The notes: a model not told the origin generated them from the letters alone. A stretch of 64,000 nucleotides of DNA from Gammaproteobacteria bacterium (GCA_006218035.1 VBWC01000004.1:97537-161536); one strand, 5' to 3'. Shown: positions 51,284 through 58,162, numbered from the stretch's first letter. Program-made: numbers and translations.

Positions 51284-51436
51284 ATGGCTTGGGTAGCCCC
51301 GCACGACATGGCGAAATCCGGGCAGAAATCAGTCAAAGATCAGGAATTTGAGGCAGCGGTGAAAGCATTGCTTTCTACTCCGCCGCAACCGAAGAAGCGG
51401 AAGTCCAAGAAGCAGTCGAAGGGCGGTAAGAAGTAA
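51284..51436 (+). CDS. Small lysine-rich protein, unknown
   Basis: A 50-codon open frame; a second ATG at 51308 would give 42 residues. The middle (DQEFEAAVKALLSTPPQP) could form a helix ending in a proline turn and the last 15 residues are mostly Lys, Arg, Ser and Gly, as in a nucleic-acid binding tail. No ribosome site is evident. It lies between a strong terminator and the palindrome-rich element. I do not recognise the family with certainty. Confidence 0.45.
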   Translation: MAWVAPHDMAKSGQKSVKDQEFEAAVKALLSTPPQPKKRKSKKQSKGGKK

Positions 51437-51441
51437 AGAAG

Positions 51442-51717
51442 TGGCGGTCACCGTCCAGTTACCTAGTTAGTACGCGAATACTACCTAGGTAATGACCGAT
51501 AGTGAGCACGAACGTGCTCAGTATGGCCAAAGCGAACACGGGTATAGGACCGTACATGTACGGTCTTATCCCGTTTGGTCACCATAAACATAATGATGAT
51601 CCTCCCTTGGGTGGACGGTGGAAGCCGTCCAGCACCGATGCATACTGCATGCACCGTGCCCGTTACAGTGCCCTATAGGCACACATCAGTGACCCAAAAA
51701 AGGAGCGGTGACCGCCA
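51442..51717. mobile_element. 276-bp palindrome-rich element with 12-bp terminal inverted repeats
   Basis: Ends TGGCGGTCACCG and CGGTGACCGCCA are perfectly complementary. Inside are successive hairpins: arms TTACCTAGTTAGTA/TACTACCTAGGTAA (one mismatch, 51459-51492); TGAGCACG/CGTGCTCA (51503-51520); the 18-bp palindrome GACCGTACATGTACGGTC (51548-51565) nested in GGCCAAA/TTTGGTC; GGACGG/CCGTCC; GTGCC/GGCAC. GGTNACC occurs at 51446, 51577 and 51707, about 130 bp apart. No coding frame. It could be a MITE, a structured RNA or a recombination site. Confidence 0.6.
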
Positions 51718-51756
51718 AGGTAATAATAGTCCTGAATCTCAAGGACTTGCAACTCA

Positions 51757-51911
51757 CTATTTGCCGTCCAGCCAGAGCAAGAACTCGACCGCCTTTAGTA
51801 GCCGTTTGAAGTCCTCCAGTTCCTGAGCGGAACTGGCATCCTGACCCTTAACGAGTTTGCCCGTAGGTCAGGCGCTTGCCTTCAATACCCTTCAAGGCTG
51901 CTTCCGCGCGT
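51757..51911 (-). pseudogene. 3' fragment of an unknown gene, frameshifted and cut at a repeat
   Basis: The minus strand encodes RAEAALKGIEGKRLTYG, then after a one-base shift in a GGG run KLVKGQDASSAQELEDF and on to LLWLDGK before a TAG stop. The two frames join smoothly if one G is removed. The 5' part is missing: the fragment begins right at the palindromic element 51912-51934. Not recognised. Confidence 0.5.
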
Positions 51912-51934
51912 TTTAAGGGGTCAGAGCCCTTAAA
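51912..51934. repeat. GTCAGAG-centred palindromic element, copy a
   Basis: Arms TTTAAGGG and CCCTTAAA flank the centre GTCAGAG. An identical 23-bp copy is at 52720-52742. Related shorter forms lie at 54692-54709, 55988-56003 and, inverted, near 58769-58784. A gene fragment ends exactly at its edge. Confidence 0.7.
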
Positions 51935-52027
51935 CTAAGGCGGTCTACGGAGGAATGCCCGGGATGCGGGGTACAATACGTCACCGGCCCGAATTGCGCC
52001 CGATACGCACCTTCTCAGGAGTGTGAT

Positions 52028-52231
52028 ATGTCAAGCGTAAATGAGAAAATGACCACGGTAATCTAGCCCCAGCCGGAAGATACGAGTTATGAGGAAATCA
52101 TGGGGGAACTCGCCTTCGAGCGCATGATCGACCGCGGCCTGGAGGACTCCCGCGCCGGGCGCGTGATCTCGAACGAAGACATGGAACGTCGGATTCGCAC
52201 CAAGCTCCATTCTGCCGACACCAGAAGGTAG
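52028..52231 (+). pseudogene. Antitoxin-like gene with in-frame amber codon
   Basis: The frame reads MSSVNEKMTTVI, then TAG at 52064-52066, then PQPEDTSYEEIMGELAFERM..GLEDSRAGRVISNEDMERRI to a final TAG. The second part resembles small type II antitoxins related to the one at 52463. An internal ATG at 52100 has GAGG six bases upstream, so a 43-residue product could still be made. No intact toxin gene follows. Start upstream: ATG after GGAGTGTGAT. Confidence 0.5.
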
Positions 52232-52268
52232 TTATTCGATGGCCTGCGACCGATCGGGAACGACGCCA

Positions 52269-52310
52269 ACACGCTATGTTAGCGTGTAGCCTCGATGGAG
52301 CGCGGCGTAG
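52269..52310. repeat. Hairpin and GTAGCC-type repeat
   Basis: ACACGCTA-tgt-TAGCGTGT is a perfect 8-bp stem (52269-52287). It runs into GTAGCCTCGATGGAGCGC, a relative of the palindromic repeats at 7255-7341. The surrounding 52232-52462 shows no gene. Confidence 0.45.
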
Positions 52311-52462
52311 TCTTGGATGGCGGAGATTCAACCACCGCAAGCCCCGGATTTAATTTCATCCCACCCGGGTCGCGCGTCTGGCGCAGTGGTTCGTCGATCC
52401 TGTATGGTTGGCGTATCAGAAACTGTCGGTAGTTACATGTTTTATCAATGAGGTGATGTGCC

Positions 52463-52651
52463 ATGAGCACGGCGAAGGAAGAGGTAAAAGCGCTTCTCGA
52501 TAAACTCCCGGATGACTGCTCAATCGAGGACGTTCAGTATCATCTCTACGTTGTGGAGAAAATCCACCGAGGAATCGAACGTGCCGCCGCCGAGGGCGCA
52601 CTAGCGCAGGACGAGGTGGAGAGGAAGCTCGGCAAATGGACGTCGAAGTAG
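52463..52651 (+). CDS. Type II antitoxin-like protein
   Basis: A 62-residue protein (MSTAKEEVKALLDKLPDDCSIEDVQYHLYVVEKI...) with the pattern of small antitoxins paired with ParE/RelE toxins: a helical N-terminal half, the SIEDVQYHLYV motif and a charged C terminus. GAGGTGATGTGCC lies before the ATG. It overlaps the toxin fragment at 52636 by 16 bases, the usual antitoxin-toxin arrangement. Its toxin is broken, so it may be an orphan now. Confidence 0.7.
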   Translation: MSTAKEEVKALLDKLPDDCSIEDVQYHLYVVEKIHRGIERAAAEGALAQDEVERKLGKWTSK

Positions 52652-52719
52652 CGTGGTCACCCGAGGCGACAGAAGACCTTGAGGCTATCGCGGACTATAT
52701 TGCACGGGATTCCGCAAGT
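52636..52719 (+). pseudogene. Truncated ParE/RelE-family toxin
   Basis: The first 28 codons (MDVEVAWSPEATEDLEAIADYIARDSAS) match the start of ParE toxins, which normally have 90-100 residues. The gene is then replaced by the palindromic element at 52720 and the frame turns into unrelated sequence. The remaining catalytic and binding residues of ParE are missing, so it is inactive. Confidence 0.7.
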
Positions 52720-52742
52720 TTTAAGGGGTCAGAGCCCTTAAA
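52720..52742. repeat. GTCAGAG-centred palindromic element, copy b
   Basis: Identical over 23 bp to the copy at 51912. It cuts the toxin gene on its left, and on its right a gene fragment starts directly with FQTEWVAQI codons. Element edges thus coincide with two gene breaks. Confidence 0.7.
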
Positions 52743-53131
52743 TTCCAGACGGAGTGGGTTGCACAAATTGCGGCGGCTCCAGAGCAAGGTTTCAATGAAG
52801 AACGGAACATTGAAGGTTCAAAGGTTACCGTTTCGGTCATCGAACAACGGCCATCCGGGAAAAAATCGCCGGGTTCGTGGTCAACAAGAATTCGTCGGCC
52901 GACATCGGCTTGAACGCTCGCCTGATTCTCGAGGATCGTATTCGCTCGAAGGCTGACATTTGTGGCGGGTTGTCTACACCCATTTGGCTCGCTGTGCTAA
53001 ACGACTATTGGCTAGCGGACGCTGACACATACGCACTTGCTGGCCGCCAACTCAGTCTGAGCCACTGTTTCGAGCGCATCTTTTTGGTTTCAGACCAGGG
53101 TGCCGTCAATGAACTGGCTATTGGCACATAA
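52743..53131 (+). pseudogene. Unknown gene fragment, 5' truncated and frameshifted
   Basis: One frame reads FQTEWVAQIAAAPEQGFNEE..VTVSVIEQRPSG; near 52845-52875 the coding pattern moves to another frame, IAGFVVNKNSSADIGLNARL and on to [13 protein letters not shown] with TAA at 53129. Together they look like the C-terminal 125 residues of one protein. The last part alone could start from GTG 52877. The stop codon lies inside an attC-like site. Family not recognised. Confidence 0.4.
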
Positions 53132-53188
53132 CCACCCATTGCAGGCGACGCGCAGGAAGCCGCGCGCGCGTGAATGGGAACGTTAGCC
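53125..53188 (+). other. attC-like recombination site
   Basis: Left end CACATAAC contains the TAA stop of the preceding frame; right end is GTTAGCC. Between them CCCATT pairs with AATGGG, then CA with TG and GCG with CGC, leaving single unpaired G bases on the left arm as in the extrahelical bases of attC sites. Total 64 bp, in the size range of integron attC. The core RYYYAAC/GTTRRRY consensus is met imperfectly. Confidence 0.5.
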
Positions 53189-53229
53189 GCATCGCTCAGG
53201 TCGAACCGAGGTTACAAAGGAGATTTAGC

Positions 53230-54684
53230 ATGACAAAGGACGACCCAAAACCCACAACGACAGATGCCGGGATCCCGGTTGCCAGCGACGAACACTCGCT
53301 TACCGTCGGGCCCGATGGACCCATTCTGCTGCAGGACCACTACCTCATCGAGCAGATGGCCAACTTCAACCGGGAGCGGATTCCCGAGCGCCAGCCCCAC
53401 GCGAAAGGCTTCGGGGCCTTCGGGCACTTCGAGGTGACCAAGGATGTCAGCGTCTACACCAAGGCCGCGGTGTTCCAGCCAGGTACGAAGACGGACACGT
53501 TGATCCGGTTCTCCACGGTGGCCGGCGAACGCGGCAGCCCCGACACCTGGCGTGACCCACGCGGCTTCGCGCTCAAGTTCTACACCACCGAGGGCAACTA
53601 CGACATGGTGGGGAACAATACTCCGGTGTTCTTCATCCGTGACCCCATGAAGTTCCAGCACTTCATCCGCTCGCAGAAACGTCGTGCGGATAACGGCCTC
53701 CGCGACCACGACATGCAGTGGGACTTCTGGACTCTGTCGCCCGAGTCGGCCCACCAGGTTACCTTGCTGATGGGTGACCGCGGCATCCCGAAGACCTGGC
53801 GCCACATGAACGGCTACTCGAGCCACACCTACATGTGGGTCAACGCGGCAGGAGAGCGATTCTGGGTGAAGTACCACTTCAAGACCGACAAGGGCAACGA
53901 CTTCCTCACGCAGGAGGAGGCCGACCGACTGGCGGGTACGGATGGCGACTACCATCGGCGCGACCTGTTCGATGCCATCAAGCGGGGTGAATACCCCAGC
54001 TGGACGCTGAGAATGCAGATCATGCCTTTCGAGGCGGCCAAGACCTACCGCTTCAACCCCTTCGACCTGACCAAGGTGTGGCCGCACGCCGACTACCCGC
54101 TGCACGAGGTCGGCCGCCTGACGCTAAACCGCAACCCGACTGACTACCATACCGAGATCGAGCAGGCAGCGTTCGAACCGAACAACCTCGTGCCGGGGAT
54201 CGGTGTCAGCCCGGACAAGATGTTGCTGGGGCGGCTTTTCGCCTACGCCGACGCCCACCGTCACCGCCTGGGGGTCAACTACAAGCAGATCCCGGTCAAC
54301 GCTCCTCATTGCCCGGTGCACAGTTACAGCAAGGACGGGCCGATGCGGGTCCAAAACGTGTCGGACCCCGTATACGCACCGAACTCGAAGGGCGGCCCGA
54401 AGGCGGACGGCGAACGCTATCCGGAGGTGGCCACCTGGGCAGCCGACGGCGAGTTCATCCGCGCCGCCTACACGTTGCACAAAGACGACGACGACTTCGG
54501 CCAGGCCGGCGCCCTGGTGCGCAAAGTCATGGACGATGCGGCGCGCAACCGACTGGTGGCCAACGTCGTCGGGCACCTCAAGGCCGGCGTTTCCGAGCCC
54601 GTGCTGCAGCGCGCGTTCGCATACTGGCGCAACATCGACAAGGAGATCGGCGACCGCATCGCCAGGGGCGTCACCGGCGGCTAG
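53230..54684 (+). CDS. katA: Monofunctional heme catalase (clade 3 type)
   Basis: Breaks down hydrogen peroxide. The 484-residue protein has the catalytic His57 in [12 protein letters not shown], Asn130 in [12 protein letters not shown] and the proximal heme ligand Tyr339 in [14 protein letters not shown]. Size and motifs suit small-subunit, NADPH-binding catalases. No signal peptide. AAAGGAGA lies before ATG 53230, 41 bases after an attC-like site. The TAG stop lies within a second attC-like site, as in an integron cassette. The gene symbol is by family. Confidence 0.92.
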   Translation: MTKDDPKPTTTDAGIPVASDEHSLTVGPDGPILLQDHYLIEQMANFNRERIPERQPHAKGFGAFGHFEVTKDVSVYTKAAVFQPGTKTDTLIRFSTVAGERGSPDTWRDPRGFALKFYTTEGNYDMVGNNTPVFFIRDPMKFQHFIRSQKRRADNGLRDHDMQWDFWTLSPESAHQVTLLMGDRGIPKTWRHMNGYSSHTYMWVNAAGERFWVKYHFKTDKGNDFLTQEEADRLAGTDGDYHRRDLFDAIKRGEYPSWTLRMQIMPFEAAKTYRFNPFDLTKVWPHADYPLHEVGRLTLNRNPTDYHTEIEQAAFEPNNLVPGIGVSPDKMLLGRLFAYADAHRHRLGVNYKQIPVNAPHCPVHSYSKDGPMRVQNVSDPVYAPNSKGGPKADGERYPEVATWAADGEFIRAAYTLHKDDDDFGQAGALVRKVMDDAARNRLVANVVGHLKAGVSEPVLQRAFAYWRNIDKEIGDRIARGVTGG

Positions 54685-54778
54685 TGCCATTGGGGTCGGA
54701 GCCCTTAAATCTGGCAGCATCGGACAAGTCCGTCCAGCCGACGCCAAAAATCGGCGTGGCTGACGAATGGCGTTAGCT
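54679..54778 (+). other. attC-like recombination site after catalase
   Basis: Starts GGCTAGT (holding the catalase stop) and ends GTTAGCT. GCCATT (54686) pairs with AATGGC (54766), GTC with GAC and AGCC with GGCT, with unpaired bases on the left arm. The centre has further hairpins CGGAC-aa-GTCCG and ACGCC..GGCGT. 100 bp. The GGGGTCGGAGCCCTTAAA motif forms its left arm. The left core is degenerate (AGT in place of AAC). Confidence 0.5.
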
Positions 54779-54893
54779 CACCTAGGCCCCCTGAGGCACC
54801 CCCGCTATTCACCCCATTTAGTTGCAGCGATTTCTCCGCCACACAAACGTCGTCAGATTGGACATAAATAAGTGTTTAAGCGGGGGGTGCAAC

Positions 54894-54928
54894 TCGAGAA
54901 TGGGTGTAAATGGGTGTAGTATTGGTTC
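54894..54928 (+). promoter_or_regulatory. Putative fic promoter with direct repeats, leaderless
   Basis: ATGGGTGTA occurs twice, ten bases apart, just upstream of TAGTAT (54917-54922), a fair -10. TCGAGA at 17 bases upstream is a weak -35. The -10 ends six bases before the fic ATG and no ribosome site exists, so the mRNA probably begins at or next to the start codon. The repeats would be well placed as an operator. Confidence 0.45.
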
Positions 54929-55978
54929 ATGCTGCGAACCGACACCCTCCAGATCACTCCGGAGATTCTGGGCCTCATCGCCAGGATCGACGAGTTCAAA
55001 GGGGCTTGGCGCGCGTTGGGCACGCTTGCGCCCGATCGTCTGTCAGCCCTGCGGCGGGTCGCCACCATCGAGAGTATCGGTTCTTCTACCCGCATCGAGG
55101 GCAGCAAGCTGTCCGACCGGGAGGTAGAGCGCTTACTGTCGAACCTGGAGATCAAGTCCTTCGCCACCCGCGACGAGCAGGAGGTGGCCGGCTACGCCGA
55201 GCTGATGGATATGGTGTTTTCGTCGTGGCAGGACATTCCGTTCACCGAGAACCACATCAAGCAGTTGCACCAGATCCTTCTGAAATATAGCGAGAAGGAC
55301 ACCCGGCATCGTGGCCACTACAAGACCCACTCGAACAGCGTCGCCGCCTTCGACGAGCATGGCGCGCCGATCGGCATTGTGTTTCAGACCGCCACACCAT
55401 TCGACACACCTCGCCTGATGACGGAGCTGGTGGCGTGGGCGAACCAGGAGCGGCAAACGGCCCGGCTGCATCCGCTGTTGATCATCGCTCTGTGCATCGT
55501 GGTGTTTCTGGAAATTCATCCCTTCCAGGACGGCAGCGGGCGGTTGAGCCGCGTGCTGACAACGCTCCTGCTCTTGCAGGCCGGATATGCCTATGTGCCG
55601 TACAGTTCGTTGGAAAGCGTGGTGGAGCAGAACAAGGAAGCCTACTACGTGGCCTTGCGCCAGACGCAAGGTACGATCCGCACGGAGTCACCGAACTGGC
55701 AACCGTGGCTGATGTTCTTCCTCCGCTCCCTGGCCGAGCAAGTCGCGCGCCTTACGAAGAAGGTTGAGCGCGAGAAGATCGTGCTCGCGGCTATGCCGGA
55801 GCTGTCATTGCAGATTGTCGAGTTCGCCCGCGAGCATGGTCGCATTACCATCGGCGAGGCCATCAAACTGACCAGCGCCAGCCGCAATACGCTCAAGCAG
55901 CACTTCCGGGCGCTGGTCGAACGCGGCACCCTGAATCAACACGGCAGTGGCCGCGGGGTCTGGTACGACCTGCGTTGA
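54929..55978 (+). CDS. Fic-domain AMPylase-type protein
   Basis: The 349-residue protein has an N-terminal inhibitory helix motif SSTRIEG (Ser53..Glu57-Gly58), the Fic core HPFQDGSGR from His197 (usual HPFx(D/E)GN(G/K)R, here Ser for Asn) and a C-terminal winged-helix segment (ITIGEAIKLTSASRNTLKQHF). It belongs to the self-inhibited class with the inhibitory motif in the N-terminal half. Such proteins transfer AMP to target hydroxyls. The wHTH could bind its own promoter repeats. No separate antitoxin is adjacent. Confidence 0.88.
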   Translation: MLRTDTLQITPEILGLIARIDEFKGAWRALGTLAPDRLSALRRVATIESIGSSTRIEGSKLSDREVERLLSNLEIKSFATRDEQEVAGYAELMDMVFSSWQDIPFTENHIKQLHQILLKYSEKDTRHRGHYKTHSNSVAAFDEHGAPIGIVFQTATPFDTPRLMTELVAWANQERQTARLHPLLIIALCIVVFLEIHPFQDGSGRLSRVLTTLLLLQAGYAYVPYSSLESVVEQNKEAYYVALRQTQGTIRTESPNWQPWLMFFLRSLAEQVARLTKKVEREKIVLAAMPELSLQIVEFAREHGRITIGEAIKLTSASRNTLKQHFRALVERGTLNQHGSGRGVWYDLR

Positions 55979-56016
55979 CTGCCATTCGGTCAGAGCCCTT
56001 AAATTGGACGTTACCA
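55973..56016 (+). repeat. GTCAGAG element after fic, degenerate attC-like
   Basis: Right after the fic TGA stop comes TGCCATT-CGGTCAGAGCCC-TTAAAT, nearly the same as after catalase (TGCCATT-GGGGTCGGAGCCC-TTAAAT). It ends in GTTACC. The pairing right half seen after catalase is missing, so this is at most a shortened site. Confidence 0.45.
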
Positions 56017-56030
56017 CCGGAGATGATTGC

Positions 56031-56603
56031 ATGGATCGCAAACACCTGAATTACTGCTTCATCGGAATGCTTGCTGTCGCGCTGGCGGCGTGTGATTCTC
56101 CCGAAACTCCGACTGAGCAAACAACGGAGGCCGTCATGCCAATCACGATCATGGCCATTCCACCGTCCATCAAGATGGAACACGAGGAAATTCACGCGGC
56201 GCTGATTGAGGCAACCCATGCACCCGGAGAAGTGGGCGTCGCAGCGCGCGAGCTTGCGGAGGTGTTGCACCCGCACTTCGTGCGCGAGGAAGAGATTGCT
56301 TTGCCGCCGCTCGGATTGCTCGCGCCACTTGCGTCGAGCGCGCCGGTGTCGGACGCGGTACGGTCCGAGGCGCTCGCGATGACCGATGCGCTCCGGGTGG
56401 AATTGCCGAAGATGCTGGAGGAACATGGCCGTATCCGTGCCGCGGTGGAAAAACTTCATGCGGCGGCCCGTGCGGAACAGGCGGTTCGGCAGGAGCAGCT
56501 TGCCGATCAGCTGGCGCTGCATGCGCAAACGGAGGAAGAGGTTTTGTATCCGGCCGCAATCCTTGTCGGAGATATTCTGCGCGCGCGGGTGCAACGCCCG
56601 TAG
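56031..56603 (+). CDS. Hemerythrin-domain (HHE) lipoprotein
   Basis: A 190-residue lipoprotein: signal peptide with lipobox VALAAC, then a four-helix HHE domain. Putative iron ligands: HEEIHAAL, LHPHFVREEEI, MLEEHGRI and LALHAQTEEEVLYPAAI. HHE proteins bind a di-iron site and sense or carry oxygen, or respond to nitric oxide; export to the envelope is less common. GGAG lies nine bases before ATG. It follows the GTCAGAG element directly and is the last gene of the cassette-like run. Confidence 0.82.
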   Translation: MDRKHLNYCFIGMLAVALAACDSPETPTEQTTEAVMPITIMAIPPSIKMEHEEIHAALIEATHAPGEVGVAARELAEVLHPHFVREEEIALPPLGLLAPLASSAPVSDAVRSEALAMTDALRVELPKMLEEHGRIRAAVEKLHAAARAEQAVRQEQLADQLALHAQTEEEVLYPAAILVGDILRARVQRP

Positions 56604-56608
56604 TCCCG

Positions 56609-56678
56609 CAGGATGCGGCGGGAAACGAACCGCATCGATCGCGAACGATGCGGTTCACGTTGTTCACCGCATCCTGCA
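56609..56678. repeat. REP-like palindrome doublet after the hemerythrin gene
   Basis: AGGATGCGGCGGGAAACG..ACCGCATCG and GATGCGGTTCACG..CACCGCATCCTG are inverted to each other around ATCGCGAAC. Same family as 10174-10270 and 50489-50558. Confidence 0.6.
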
Positions 56679-56846
56679 ACGCTCTCAACGTGGAACCATC
56701 GAATAAATTGGGGGAAGAGCCTGAGGTTTCCCCACATACCCGCGTGACAATTCAGCAAGTTACGGGATAATCGCCGATTAAAAACCGAGCGTGCATGGCG
56801 AGCTTTTTAATTCCTTCCGGTTCCGCCACCTCGAAGGAGATTCACG

Positions 56847-56919
56847 ATGCAAGCGATCACAGTATTGCAGAAGTGCTTGTCGGCTGTCTTCAGCCAAATG
56901 CACGCATCGCGCCGCGACG
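56847..56919 (+). pseudogene. N-terminal remnant of a transposase-like gene
   Basis: AAGGAGATTCACG precedes ATG. The frame encodes MQAITVLQKCLSAVFSQMHASRRDV, which in style recalls the N terminus of IS4-type transposases, then loses pattern at 56920, the 3' end of the LysR gene. Identification is from memory of such sequences and is weak. Confidence 0.3.
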
Positions 56920-57777
56920 TCAGATCAGGCCCGGATCGCGGTCGAGCCTGGCGTGCCACATCAGATAAACGGGCGTGGGATCGATAGCAACGGGTGAGTC
57001 CGTCACCCACAGTTCGGAATGGAACGGGCTACTATCTGCCAGCCTCCGGGGAACCATGGCGATCAGATCACTGTGGGTTAACAACCCGGGCACTGCCGCG
57101 AAATGATTCACGGTCACCGCCACCCGCCGTCGCAGCCCCTCTCGCTGCAATGCCCTGTCCACATGACCCCGGGCTTCGCCGGACCGGGACACGAGCAAGT
57201 GGCGGGCAGCCAGAAAATCCGGCATGGAAACCGGTTTGCCCGCCAGCGGATGATCCTTGCGCATGACGAGTTTGAAGTGGCCTTCAAAAAGAAAACTTGA
57301 ACGCAGGCTGCGATCAGGCTGCCCCCGCGGCCCCAGGGCCAGATCAATACTGGCATCACGCAGCTGATTCACCGCGCCGGCCTGCGTAAACGGCACGGCA
57401 TACAAGTCCACCATCGGTGCAAGGCGGGCTACCTTGCTCATAAGCGGTAACCAGTACATATCCACGGACAGGTCCGTCAGCGCGACGCGAAACTTGCGCC
57501 GCGACTCGGCGGGCTCGAATACGCTGGACTCAACCGCCGCGGACAACCGGTGCATGGGGTCATGAACCTGCTCCCACAGACTGAGGGCAAAGGCAGTGGG
57601 TTCGATCTGGCGACCTTTTTTGACAAACAACGGGTCCTGCCAGAAGTCGCGCATGCGGGCGATGGCGTTGGACACCGCGGGCTGGGTCATTCCCAACCGA
57701 TCCGCCGCCCGGGTGACCGACACCTCGGTCATGATGGCGTCGAATACATATAAAAGCGTCAGTTCCTGGCTTTTCAT
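56920..57777 (-). CDS. LysR-type transcriptional regulator, 3' end possibly clipped
   Basis: The 285-residue protein has an N-terminal winged helix (MKSQELTLLYVFDAIMTEVSVTRAADRLGMTQPAVSNAI) and a type 2 periplasmic-binding domain for an effector. Relatives usually go on past the WHARLDRDPG motif with a WLR-type tail; here the frame stops three residues after it (LI stop), at the junction with the transposase-like remnant. It is divergent from a DUF2798-DUF2938 pair and likely regulates it through the palindrome at 57803. Confidence 0.88.
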   Translation of the reverse strand: MKSQELTLLYVFDAIMTEVSVTRAADRLGMTQPAVSNAIARMRDFWQDPLFVKKGRQIEPTAFALSLWEQVHDPMHRLSAAVESSVFEPAESRRKFRVALTDLSVDMYWLPLMSKVARLAPMVDLYAVPFTQAGAVNQLRDASIDLALGPRGQPDRSLRSSFLFEGHFKLVMRKDHPLAGKPVSMPDFLAARHLLVSRSGEARGHVDRALQREGLRRRVAVTVNHFAAVPGLLTHSDLIAMVPRRLADSSPFHSELWVTDSPVAIDPTPVYLMWHARLDRDPGLI

Positions 57778-57802
57778 GCCCGCTGTTTTCCCGCCGAGTT
57801 AC

Positions 57803-57817
57803 ATCATTACTAATGAT
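57803..57817. promoter_or_regulatory. Putative LysR operator
   Basis: ATCATTA-c-TAATGAT is a perfect 15-bp palindrome fitting the T-N11-A LysR box. It lies 26-40 bases before the LysR start and just upstream of the promoter for the divergent genes. Confidence 0.55.
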
Positions 57818-57839
57818 GATAGATATACAAAATATCAAA

Positions 57840-57868
57840 TTGATTTATGTATTGTCAAAACGCATATT
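57840..57868 (+). promoter_or_regulatory. Putative promoter of the DUF2798-DUF2938 pair
   Basis: TTGATT and CATATT are 17 bases apart in an AT-rich stretch, with the LysR palindrome 22 bases upstream of the -35. Confidence 0.4.
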
Positions 57869-57934
57869 TGAGCCCGGAAACATCTTTGAAAGAAAAACCG
57901 CCTGACACAGGCGTTTCGCAAGGAGGAACGGAAA

Positions 57935-58162
57935 GTGGTCCCGCAACAATACAGTGCTTATGTGTTTTCGTTTTTTATGTCATTGCTGATGTCGAGCATC
58001 ATGTCGCTCGTTATTTCGATTTTTAACGTCGGGCTGATCGACGGAATCGTTAGTGTCTGGCTGAAAGCCTGGACGCTTGCATTTGTTATAGCGTTCCCGA
58101 CGATCGTTGCCATTACGCCGCTGGTTCGCAAGTCGGTAGCGATCTGTTGTCGAAAAGAGTGA
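57935..58162 (+). CDS. DUF2798 small membrane protein
   Basis: A 75-residue protein with two hydrophobic segments (YAYVFSFFMSLLMSSIMSL region and WTLAFVIAFPTIVAITPLV), typical of DUF2798. It starts at GTG with AGGAGG eight bases upstream. Function unknown. Often found with LysR regulators and DUF2938 genes. Confidence 0.8.
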   Translation: MVPQQYSAYVFSFFMSLLMSSIMSLVISIFNVGLIDGIVSVWLKAWTLAFVIAFPTIVAITPLVRKSVAICCRKE

